This document shows, one piece after another, positions 5,076 to 10,677 of a stretch of 10,677 nt of DNA. Origin of the DNA: an uncultured Bacilli bacterium (GTDB taxonomy: Bacteria > Bacillota_I > Bacilli_A > RF39 > UBA660); the NCBI GenBank assembly GCA_951800155.1, contig CATOJL010000034.1:1-10677 (forward strand), in the 5' to 3' direction. Below the pieces are notes generated by a model. The model saw only the letters and a list, made by a program, of their open reading frames with translations. It had not been told where the DNA came from and searched no databases. Every line of letters begins with the position of its first letter. Position 1 is the stretch's first letter. The position numbers and the translations under genes were made by a program.

Positions 5076-7613
5076 CTATTTTATTTTCTGCTTCCACTCA
5101 TACAAGAAGTGCAATGCTCCCATAGGTGTCATTTCCAATGGATTTATTTTTTTTACTTCTTCTTCCAAAAGAGATTGCTTAGGAACCAACTCCTCAATTG
5201 GTAGACACTCCTGCACCTTTATATCCCTTTTCATCTCTTTATTCTCATAAATACTTAATATTTGGTCTGCCCTTTTGATAACTAAATCTGGTAATTCCGC
5301 TAATTTTGCCACATGGATTCCATAACTTTTATCAATACTTCCGTCCTTAATTTTATGAAGAAAAGTTACCTTTCCATCTTCTTCATGAGCACTTACATGA
5401 ATATTTTTTACACCTCTTAATGTTTCTTCTAAATCTGTTAATTCGTGGTAATGTGTTGAAAAAAATGTTTTTGCCTTAATATTATCATGAATATATTCAA
5501 TAATGGATTGCGCTAGAGCCATCCCATCAAATGTGGCAGTTCCTCGTCCAAGCTCATCAAATAAAATTAAACTCTTTTCTGTTGCTTCACGAATCGCTGT
5601 ATTGGCCTCATTCATTTCAACCATGAAGGTAGACTCCCCACTTACTAAATCATCACTCGCACCAATTCGTGTAAATATCGCATCAAAAACAGGTAAAGTT
5701 GCGTAACTTGCAGGGACAAAAGAGCCAATTTGTGCCATAATCACTGTTATCGCCATTTGACGCATATAGGTAGATTTTCCTGCCATATTAGGACCTGTGA
5801 TTAATAAAATTTCAGTATCTTTATCCATGACAATATCATTGGATACAAATTCACTCGTAAGTACCTTTTCTACCACTGGATGTCTACTTTCTAATATACG
5901 TACTTCTCTTTCTTCATTCAAAATAGGCCGTATATAATTATTTTCTTCTGCCACAGTAGCAAAAGCTTGTAATACATCAACCTCACTAATTACTTTTGCT
6001 ATGTTTTGAAGAAATGGGATATACTCTTTTATTTTATCACGAATTTGAATAAATAATTCATATTCTAATTCAATAATTCGTTCTTCCGCATTTAAAATAA
6101 GTGCTTCCTTTTCCTTTAAAATAGGACTGATGTACCTTTCACAGTTGCTTAACGTTTGCTTTCTTTCATACCCATATTCTTCTTTTACCATGGAAGTATT
6201 TCCTTTAGATACTTCTATATAATAACCAAAAACACGATTGTATCCTACCTTTAAATTTTTAATACCCGTTTTTTCTCGTTCTTGCCTTTCAAAATCTGCA
6301 ACAAAGTCTTTTCCACCCTTTCTTAACCCTTTTAATTCATCCAATTCTTTATGGAAACCTTCTTTGATTAAATATCCCTCTTTAATCGTAACTGGTGGTG
6401 TTTCATAAATACTTTTCTCAAGTAATTCATATAATTCTGGAAGGGTTTCTATTTCTTTTTCATAATGAATCTCTTCTAAAATAGCTTTAATTTTAGGAAG
6501 TACATGTAAAGAAGATTTTAACTGTAATACATCTCTTCCATTCGCATTTCCGAATGCTATCTTTCCACTTAACCTTTCTAAATCATATACTTCTTGTAAA
6601 CATTCAACCAAATCTGCTTTTAAAATAAATTCTTTTAAAAATATATCTACCACATCGTATCGACGATTGATTTCATTTGCATCAATCAAAGGACTTTCTA
6701 TATAAAATTTAAGCATCCTTGAACCCATTGCCGTCTTCGTTTTATCTAATAACCAAATTAAAGAATAATTTCTTTGTTTCAAGCGAAGTGTTTCTGTTAA
6801 CTCCAAGTTTCTCTTAGTATGAATATTCATTTTTAAATAATTTCTATTTTCATGAATGACTGCCTTTTGTAAATGAGATAAATCCCTTTTTTGTGTATCT
6901 AAAATATAAGTGAGTAAATGCTTCAATGCCTTTTGATAACGTTCATCTTTTACTTCTTCATAAATATATTGATATTTTTCATTTTCTAAAATGAAATCAC
7001 TTACTGTAACTGGAAGTCTAAATTGATTTTTCAAAAGAGATAAAATACCTTTATCTACTTTATTCTCCAAAATAATTTCCTTAATTCCTAAACCTATAAC
7101 TGTTGAAATCACAAAATTTTTATTATGCTCTAAAAGTATGACATTCATTTCTCCAGTCGATATATCTGCATAGGCAACTGTATAGCAATAGCCAAAATCA
7201 AGGATATTTCCAACATAGTTATTTTCATAGGAAAGAAGGGATTCATCATGAATAATAGTTCCTTTACTTACAATTTGAATAATTTCTCGTTTCACAATTC
7301 CTTTTGCATCTTTTGGATCCTCTATTTGTTCACAAATACCTACCTTGTAACCATTTTCTACTAACTTTTCAATATACATATTGGCAGCATGATAGGGAAT
7401 GCCACACATTGGTATTTTTTCTTCTAATCCTGCATTTTTTCCGGTTAAAGTTAGTTCTAATTCACGGGAAGCTAAAATGGCATCCTCAAAAAACATTTCG
7501 TAAAAATCACCTAAACGAAAAAATACAATTATATCTGGATTTTTTTCTTTAATTTCCAAATATTGCCCCATCATAGGAGTCACTTTCGTCTTATCCACAT
7601 CACAACGTTTCAT
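5076..7613 (-). CDS. mutS: DNA mismatch repair protein MutS
   Basis: MutS recognises base mismatches and small loops in new DNA and, as an ATP-dependent clamp, recruits the rest of the mismatch repair machinery. The 845-residue protein has standard MutS1 length. It starts with the mismatch-binding motif GDFYEMF (35-41; F37 and E39 are the mismatch-contacting residues) and TPMMGQYLEIK before it. The ATPase has Walker A GPNMAGKST (607-615), the signature stretch GASDD...STFMVEM (661-677), Walker B LILFDELGRG (692-701) and STHYHEL (719-725). The C-terminal helix-turn-helix tail ends MTPMGALHFLYEWK. All key residues are intact. mutL, often adjacent, is not in the window. A small membrane protein follows with coupled spacing. 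Confidence 0.98.
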   Translation of the reverse strand: MKRCDVDKTKVTPMMGQYLEIKEKNPDIIVFFRLGDFYEMFFEDAILASRELELTLTGKNAGLEEKIPMCGIPYHAANMYIEKLVENGYKVGICEQIEDPKDAKGIVKREIIQIVSKGTIIHDESLLSYENNYVGNILDFGYCYTVAYADISTGEMNVILLEHNKNFVISTVIGLGIKEIILENKVDKGILSLLKNQFRLPVTVSDFILENEKYQYIYEEVKDERYQKALKHLLTYILDTQKRDLSHLQKAVIHENRNYLKMNIHTKRNLELTETLRLKQRNYSLIWLLDKTKTAMGSRMLKFYIESPLIDANEINRRYDVVDIFLKEFILKADLVECLQEVYDLERLSGKIAFGNANGRDVLQLKSSLHVLPKIKAILEEIHYEKEIETLPELYELLEKSIYETPPVTIKEGYLIKEGFHKELDELKGLRKGGKDFVADFERQEREKTGIKNLKVGYNRVFGYYIEVSKGNTSMVKEEYGYERKQTLSNCERYISPILKEKEALILNAEERIIELEYELFIQIRDKIKEYIPFLQNIAKVISEVDVLQAFATVAEENNYIRPILNEEREVRILESRHPVVEKVLTSEFVSNDIVMDKDTEILLITGPNMAGKSTYMRQMAITVIMAQIGSFVPASYATLPVFDAIFTRIGASDDLVSGESTFMVEMNEANTAIREATEKSLILFDELGRGTATFDGMALAQSIIEYIHDNIKAKTFFSTHYHELTDLEETLRGVKNIHVSAHEEDGKVTFLHKIKDGSIDKSYGIHVAKLAELPDLVIKRADQILSIYENKEMKRDIKVQECLPIEELVPKQSLLEEEVKKINPLEMTPMGALHFLYEWKQKIK

Positions 7614-7653
7614 TCCACTTCATTCCCTTCACTACTAACATAGTTATTTTTAT

Positions 7654-7696
7654 AAAAAAAACCTTCCTCTATTTTATCAAAAATGAAAAATAGAAG
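7654..7696 (-). terminator. Terminator between the HD-domain gene and mutS
   Basis: On the minus strand CTTCTATTTT (7696-7687) pairs with AAAATAGAGG (7675-7666), including one G-U pair; four bases then separate the stem from a run of eight T (7661-7654). It lies just past the stop codon of the HD-domain gene, so mutS should have its own promoter downstream, which I cannot place confidently. Confidence 0.6.
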
Positions 7697-7702
7697 CATT
7701 TT

Positions 7703-8365
7703 TTAAAAGAGTTTTTCTTTTTGCTTTTCCCCATTGATCATAAAAATATAGTTTTTTCCTAAATATGTTGCTATCTTTTTTGGAACAGTAATAGCCTTAT
7801 CCCAATTTTTTAATATAGTTATGTTAAAAGATGGATCTACAGTATACAAAACTATTAAATCTTTTTCTGTAATTTTTATATCCACTTTCTTAATTTTTCG
7901 TATTTCCTCATTTATAGCATCATGGATCGTTGTATGCTCTACCCTATGATATGTTACATCCAACTTATCCCCTAAAACGAGCGCTAAACCGATAAGCGAC
8001 TGTATATTATTTCCTTTGGAGTGATCATAAATTGCTTGCCTTAAAACTTCTTGCTCTTCCTCTGTAATTTCTTGTTTATTTATATAATTTAGAAAGTTTT
8101 GACTACTGACACGAGCATGATCGATTTTATCTCCTTTTTCTAAGCCAATATCATGCAAAAATGCCGCAGTACATCCCAGTTCGATTTCTCTTTGACTCGC
8201 TTTTAACTGCAGTAGTATTTTCTCTACATAAGAAGCTACACGCTGATAATGTCCTAGTCCATGTTCCCAATCCCACTTTCCATCTGTAATGAAATGTATA
8301 GATTCTATTTTTTTTACCACTTCTCTATATTCTTTATTGTGTAATACTTGCTCCCACAACAACAT
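7703..8365 (-). CDS. HD-domain metal-dependent phosphohydrolase
   Basis: Cytoplasmic HD-superfamily protein, 220 aa. The metal-binding signature is visible: H35/H39 in EHGLGHYQRV, the H71-D72 pair in AAFLHDIG, H83, an IYDHSKG segment, and D140 in GDKLD. This order is typical of bacterial HD proteins that hydrolyse phosphate esters of nucleotides or related substrates, but the substrate cannot be told from sequence. The last 60 residues form a separate mixed region of beta-strand-like segments with no recognised motif. The start ATG at 8365 follows AGAGGTGAGG with good spacing. It has its own promoter and terminator and so appears monocistronic. No nearby gene indicates a pathway. Confidence 0.88.
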   Translation of the reverse strand: MLLWEQVLHNKEYREVVKKIESIHFITDGKWDWEHGLGHYQRVASYVEKILLQLKASQREIELGCTAAFLHDIGLEKGDKIDHARVSSQNFLNYINKQEITEEEQEVLRQAIYDHSKGNNIQSLIGLALVLGDKLDVTYHRVEHTTIHDAINEEIRKIKKVDIKITEKDLIVLYTVDPSFNITILKNWDKAITVPKKIATYLGKNYIFMINGEKQKEKLF

Positions 8366-8408
8366 ATCCTCACCTCTGGATTTATTTTTTCTGCTTCATC
8401 ATTCATCT

Positions 8409-8417
8409 ATTATAACA
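8409..8417 (-). promoter_or_regulatory. Extended -10 promoter of the HD-domain gene
   Basis: On the minus strand TGTTATAAT (8417-8409) is a perfect extended -10 element. The -35 region is weak (TGTGTA-like at 18 bases), which extended -10 promoters tolerate. The leader would be about 37 nt. Confidence 0.55.
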
Positions 8418-8675
8418 CACATTTCCTCTTACTACACAAAAAGCATTCTATCAAAAACAGAAAAAATAAATAGGAAAAGAGAAAAATAGACAAAACATGT
8501 TCTGCCATTAACATTTTTATTCAAAAAATTTCCTCTTTCATCCTTTTTTGTATCTTTATCTCTACATTAGACTTTCATCAAAATAGTTCGTTCTTCCTAA
8601 ATTTTGTACTTTCTTTAGAGAATGCAAATGTAAGTTTTTTCTCCATACCCTCTTTTTCTTTATCCATGAATCTAG
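8418..8675. other. Intergenic region between divergent genes, no gene seen
   Basis: This is AT-rich, pyrimidine-biased on the plus strand, and has stop codons in all frames except very short ORFs. Beyond the HD promoter on its left and the sporulation promoter on its right, I see no RNA gene, repeat or further convincing promoter. Confidence 0.5.
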
Positions 8676-8703
8676 GAATAAATACTACCCTCCTGCATAT
8701 TTT
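8676..8703 (+). promoter_or_regulatory. Candidate sporulation sigma (E/G-like) promoter of spoIIIAH
   Basis: GAATAAA (8676-8682) and CATATTTT (8696-8703) are 13 bases apart, resembling the sigma-E pattern KMATATT then CATACAHT. gerM has a candidate with the same 13-base spacing at 9597-9624. In Bacillus subtilis the spoIIIA operon is sigma-E dependent. The match is moderate and is supported by the gene it precedes. Confidence 0.5.
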
Positions 8704-8725
8704 TAAATAGAGAAGACCAGGAGGG
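8688..8725 (+). promoter_or_regulatory. Hairpin that could mask the spoIIIAH ribosome-binding site
   Basis: CCCTCCTG (8688-8695) is the perfect reverse complement of CAGGAGGG (8718-8725), which contains the Shine-Dalgarno sequence of the GTG start at 8733. The 22-base loop is unstructured. Masking would occur only on transcripts that begin upstream of 8688, not on those from the candidate sporulation promoter, which would start near 8710. Confidence 0.5.
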
Positions 8726-8732
8726 ATTAAGA

Positions 8733-9224
8733 GTGATTAATAAAAAAAATTTATGGTTTCTTACTTTATTTAGTTTAATTTTAGTATTAAGTGTGTATTA
8801 CATTACCATGCCATCAGAACTTCTTTTAACAGGCGGTATAGCTAATGAGCCAAACAATAAGACTGTAGATGTAGAGAAAAGTGAAGTCTTACAGGCCCTT
8901 CGTGTGCAAGCGGATGAGGACTTAATGAAAGAGTTAGATTCTTTAAAACTTATTTTAAATGATACCTCAAAAAGTGCTGATGACAAAAACCAAGCCTTTG
9001 ATAAAATGAAAGAATTAAATATCAATAAAGCAAAAGAAACAGAATTAGAGAAATTGGTAGAAGAAAAATTAAAAATTAAAGCTTTCATTAAAATCAAGGA
9101 AGATCAAATCAAAGTAATTGTTGATTCGAGTGAACATAATACATCTTTAGCAAATTCTATCATGCGCTTACTTCAAGAAGAATTTAAAGAAAAAAAATAC
9201 ATCACTGTGCAATTCAAAGGCTAA
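8733..9224 (+). CDS. spoIIIAH: SpoIIIAH-like stage III sporulation protein
   Basis: SpoIIIAH is a mother-cell membrane protein whose extracytoplasmic ring-building domain contacts forespore SpoIIQ, forming the channel that feeds the forespore during engulfment. The 163-residue protein begins with KKNLWFLTLFSLILVLSVYYI, strongly resembling the SpoIIIAH N-terminal membrane segment (about 7-24). A short linker, a charged helical region (about 48-110) and a compact C-terminal domain (about 110-163) follow, as in the family. It is shorter than the roughly 218-residue B. subtilis protein, mainly in the linker. Start GTG follows AGGAGGG by 7 bases. The other spoIIIA genes, normally directly upstream, are absent; the neighbour there is a divergent HD-domain gene, so the gene stands alone. 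Confidence 0.88.
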   Translation: MINKKNLWFLTLFSLILVLSVYYITMPSELLLTGGIANEPNNKTVDVEKSEVLQALRVQADEDLMKELDSLKLILNDTSKSADDKNQAFDKMKELNINKAKETELEKLVEEKLKIKAFIKIKEDQIKVIVDSSEHNTSLANSIMRLLQEEFKEKKYITVQFKG

Positions 9225-9237
9225 TGCCTTTTTCTTT
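9216..9237 (+). terminator. Terminator overlapping the spoIIIAH stop codon
   Basis: AAAGGC (9216-9221) pairs with GCCTTT (9226-9231) around TAAT, followed by a T-rich tract. The TAA stop codon lies in the loop. Confidence 0.75.
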
Positions 9238-9309
9238 ATATATTTTTTAATTTTATGCAAATAATAGAAAACAGATATAACAATTTCTTTTTTCTAGGCT
9301 AATATATTC

Positions 9310-9337
9310 ACGAATATTCCTTCTTTTTCATAAAATA
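9310..9337 (+). promoter_or_regulatory. Candidate sigma-K promoter of gerE
   Basis: AC (9310-9311) and CATAAAATA (9329-9337) are 17 bases apart, matching the sigma-K pattern AC-N16/17-CATANNNTA. gerE is a sigma-K gene in B. subtilis. A TAGGC resembling the core of a GerE-binding site lies at 9295-9299, which would allow autoregulation but is too short to rely on. Confidence 0.6.
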
Positions 9338-9383
9338 CTATGAATGAATATAAACCACCCAACTTAGGAAGTGAGGGAAAATC

Positions 9384-9590
9384 TTGAATAAAAGTATACT
9401 TACCAAAAGGGAAAAAGAAGTATTTGAATTATTAATTCTAAATAAAACGACAAAGGATATCGCTAAAGATTTAAAGATTAGTGAAAAAACGGTACGAAAT
9501 CACATTTCAAATGCTATGCAAAAACTTGGGGTTAAAGGAAGAGCAAGTGCTGTTGTAGAACTTTTAAAACTTGGTGAACTTTCTTTTTAG
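9384..9590 (+). CDS. gerE: GerE, late mother-cell transcriptional regulator
   Basis: GerE is a small LuxR/FixJ-type helix-turn-helix protein that binds DNA as a dimer and activates or represses late spore-coat genes together with sigma-K. The 68-residue protein is almost entirely the HTH domain. It contains LTKREKEVFELL, then TTKDIAKDLKISEKTVRNHISNAMQKLGVKGR.SAVVELL, nearly identical to the B. subtilis protein (74 aa), which makes the call secure. The start is TTG at 9384 with GAGGG six bases upstream; there is no other plausible start. It has its own sigma-K-like promoter and ends in a strong terminator, so it forms a single-gene unit next to two other sporulation genes. Confidence 0.97.
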   Translation: MNKSILTKREKEVFELLILNKTTKDIAKDLKISEKTVRNHISNAMQKLGVKGRASAVVELLKLGELSF

Positions 9591-9616
9591 AAAATCGCAT
9601 GTTTGGCGATTTTTTT
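9591..9616 (+). terminator. gerE terminator
   Basis: AAAATCGC (9591-9598) pairs perfectly with GCGATTTT (9606-9613), 7-nt loop, with T residues to 9616. It starts directly after the gerE stop codon. Confidence 0.85.
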
Positions 9617-9624
9617 CATACAAT
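9597..9624 (+). promoter_or_regulatory. Candidate sigma-E promoter of gerM
   Basis: GCATGTT (9597-9603) and CATACAAT (9617-9624) are 13 bases apart. The -10 box is a perfect match to the sigma-E consensus and the -35 matches six of seven positions. The whole -35 lies inside the gerE terminator hairpin. The leader to the gerM ATG would be about 10 nt. Confidence 0.68.
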
Positions 9625-9640
9625 TAACTAGAGGTGTTTT

Positions 9641-10591
9641 ATGCTGAAGAAAAGAGTTTTTAGAAAAATTATTATGACAACTGCTGTTTTATTTTCTTGT
9701 CTTTTAATGAATATTCTACCTGATAATCAATATGAATATGTCCAAAGTCTAAAATATGTATCTAGTTATCATGAAGAAGTCATCTATTTAATTGACCAGT
9801 ATCAAATGGTAGCACGGACGAAAATTAAAGTAGAAGAGGAAAAGGATATCAAAAAAAAGGCAAAGGAATTGTTAGAAATGTTAATAAAAGAAGGAGAAAG
9901 TGAAGCAAAATTACCAAGTGGATTTAAAAATATGATTCCTAGCGATACGAAGATTATAGGAATCGACTATAAAGATTCTATTTTAAAAGTTAATTTTTCA
10001 AAAGAAATATTAAATGTTTCTGAAAAAGAAGAAGAAAAAATGATCGAAGCCATTGTATATACATTGACAGAAATGGATGGTGTAGACAAAATTATTCTTT
10101 ATGTGCAAGATGAGATTTTAACGAGGCTACCACATAGTAAAAAAAACTTACCAGCTACATTAGATAGAAGTTATGGAATTAATAAAGAATATATGATAGA
10201 TAGTTATAAAGAGATCAATCCAGTTACTGTTTATTATGTAAGTAAATATAATGAAGACTACTACTATGTTCCTGTAACAAAATATATGAACGATTCTCGT
10301 GAAAAAATAAAGATTATTATAGAGCAATTATCAAGTAGTCCTCTAACATCTACCAATTTAATGAGTTTTTTAAATAGTAATACAAAATTACTTGCTACTC
10401 AAGAAGAGGTTGACACATTATTTTTAGTCTTTAATGAATATATTTTTAGTGATATGGATACAAGAAACATTTTAGAAGAAGTCATTTATTCGATTAGTTT
10501 ATCTGTTCGTGATAACTATAATGTAAAAGAAGTAGTTTTTCAATTAGGTGATTCACAAATTTATAAAAGTGTCATAAAAACTCTTGAATAA
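9641..10591 (+). CDS. gerM: GerM-like sporulation/germination protein
   Basis: GerM is an extracytoplasmic protein needed for normal sporulation and germination in B. subtilis, where it helps stabilise the SpoIIIAH-SpoIIQ connection. The 316-residue protein has a basic N-terminus and hydrophobic segment (about 11-24) with a cysteine at 20. LFSC is an imperfect lipobox, so it is either a lipoprotein or membrane-anchored. Two repeated GerMN-type regions follow, roughly 70-165 and 195-315, each with the helix then IIGIDYKDSILKVNFS-like strand pattern (the second is more diverged). Start ATG at 9641 follows AGAGGTG by 4 bases. It is separated from gerE by a terminator and has its own sigma-E-like promoter. 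Its proximity to spoIIIAH fits a shared role in the feeding-channel complex. Confidence 0.88.
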   Translation: MLKKRVFRKIIMTTAVLFSCLLMNILPDNQYEYVQSLKYVSSYHEEVIYLIDQYQMVARTKIKVEEEKDIKKKAKELLEMLIKEGESEAKLPSGFKNMIPSDTKIIGIDYKDSILKVNFSKEILNVSEKEEEKMIEAIVYTLTEMDGVDKIILYVQDEILTRLPHSKKNLPATLDRSYGINKEYMIDSYKEINPVTVYYVSKYNEDYYYVPVTKYMNDSREKIKIIIEQLSSSPLTSTNLMSFLNSNTKLLATQEEVDTLFLVFNEYIFSDMDTRNILEEVIYSISLSVRDNYNVKEVVFQLGDSQIYKSVIKTLE

Positions 10592-10612
10592 GTATTTTAA
10601 ATAGGATATAAT
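10584..10612 (+). promoter_or_regulatory. Sigma-A promoter of the tRNA gene
   Basis: TTGAAT (10584-10589) and TATAAT (10607-10612) are separated by 17 bases. The -35 box overlaps the last gerM codon and stop codon. Transcription should begin near 10619. Confidence 0.85.
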
Positions 10613-10616
10613 GATT

Positions 10617-10634
10617 GTGTTCTAGAAAGAACAC
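10617..10634 (+). promoter_or_regulatory. Small hairpin in the tRNA leader
   Basis: GTGTTC (10617-10622) is the perfect reverse complement of GAACAC (10629-10634), 6-nt loop, ending two bases before the mature tRNA start. It would form on the 5' leader that RNase P removes, if transcription starts early enough to include it. Confidence 0.4.
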
Positions 10635-10636
10635 AT

Positions 10637-10677
<41 letters not shown>

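Noticed and set aside
4648..5097. Longer start of the membrane protein at ATG 5097
   Set aside because: It lies within mutS without an SD, whereas ATG 5067 has a perfectly placed AGGAGG.
8289..8489. Plus-strand ORF of 66 codons crossing the HD-gene start and its promoter
   Set aside because: Low-complexity antisense frame without an SD; it covers the real promoter and start of the HD-domain gene.
8798..9097. Minus-strand ORF of 99 codons opposite spoIIIAH
   Set aside because: Serine/phenylalanine-rich mirror of the lysine/glutamate-rich spoIIIAH; no start signals.

Overview
The window is AT-rich DNA from a low-GC, endospore-forming member of the Bacillota. Three sporulation or spore-germination genes (spoIIIAH-like, gerE, gerM) and candidate promoters resembling mother-cell sigma-E and sigma-K sites support this. 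The GerE and SpoIIIAH proteins look closest to the Bacilli type, but no species can be named from the sequence alone.

Layout. Positions 1-90 look like the 5' end of a group IIC intron on the minus strand, sitting directly behind the terminator of mraY. A minus-strand cell-wall pair, murE-mraY (2570 to 148), has its own consensus promoter. A structured, gene-poor stretch (2640-3720) holds a possible gene fragment, a 229-bp three-way-junction element, three tandem hairpins, and a compact locus that has the layout of a type I toxin-antitoxin system. In that locus a 30-residue hydrophobic peptide gene lies on the plus strand, and a convergent consensus promoter on the minus strand should produce an RNA antisense to its 3' end. 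Next, on the minus strand, is an unrecognised protein apparently split by a frameshift (4548 to 3723), then a four-helix membrane protein coupled to mutS (5067 and 7613 leftward), then an HD-domain phosphohydrolase (8365 to 7703). The plus strand from 8733 carries spoIIIAH, gerE and gerM, each with its own candidate promoter. The window ends inside a tRNA-Arg(UCU) gene.

How the parts relate. MurE and MraY act in succession (with MurF between them) in making the lipid-linked peptidoglycan precursor. SpoIIIAH, GerE and GerM belong to the mother-cell programme: the feeding channel, late coat-gene regulation, and a sporulation/germination lipoprotein. MutS is a housekeeping repair ATPase.

The most notable unexplained object is the 3262-3594 locus. 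Its predicted mRNA has 5' and 3' ends that pair with each other over about 26 bp. Its ribosome-binding site can pair with its own coding region. A convergent antisense promoter faces it. The peptide resembles no toxin family that I recognise.
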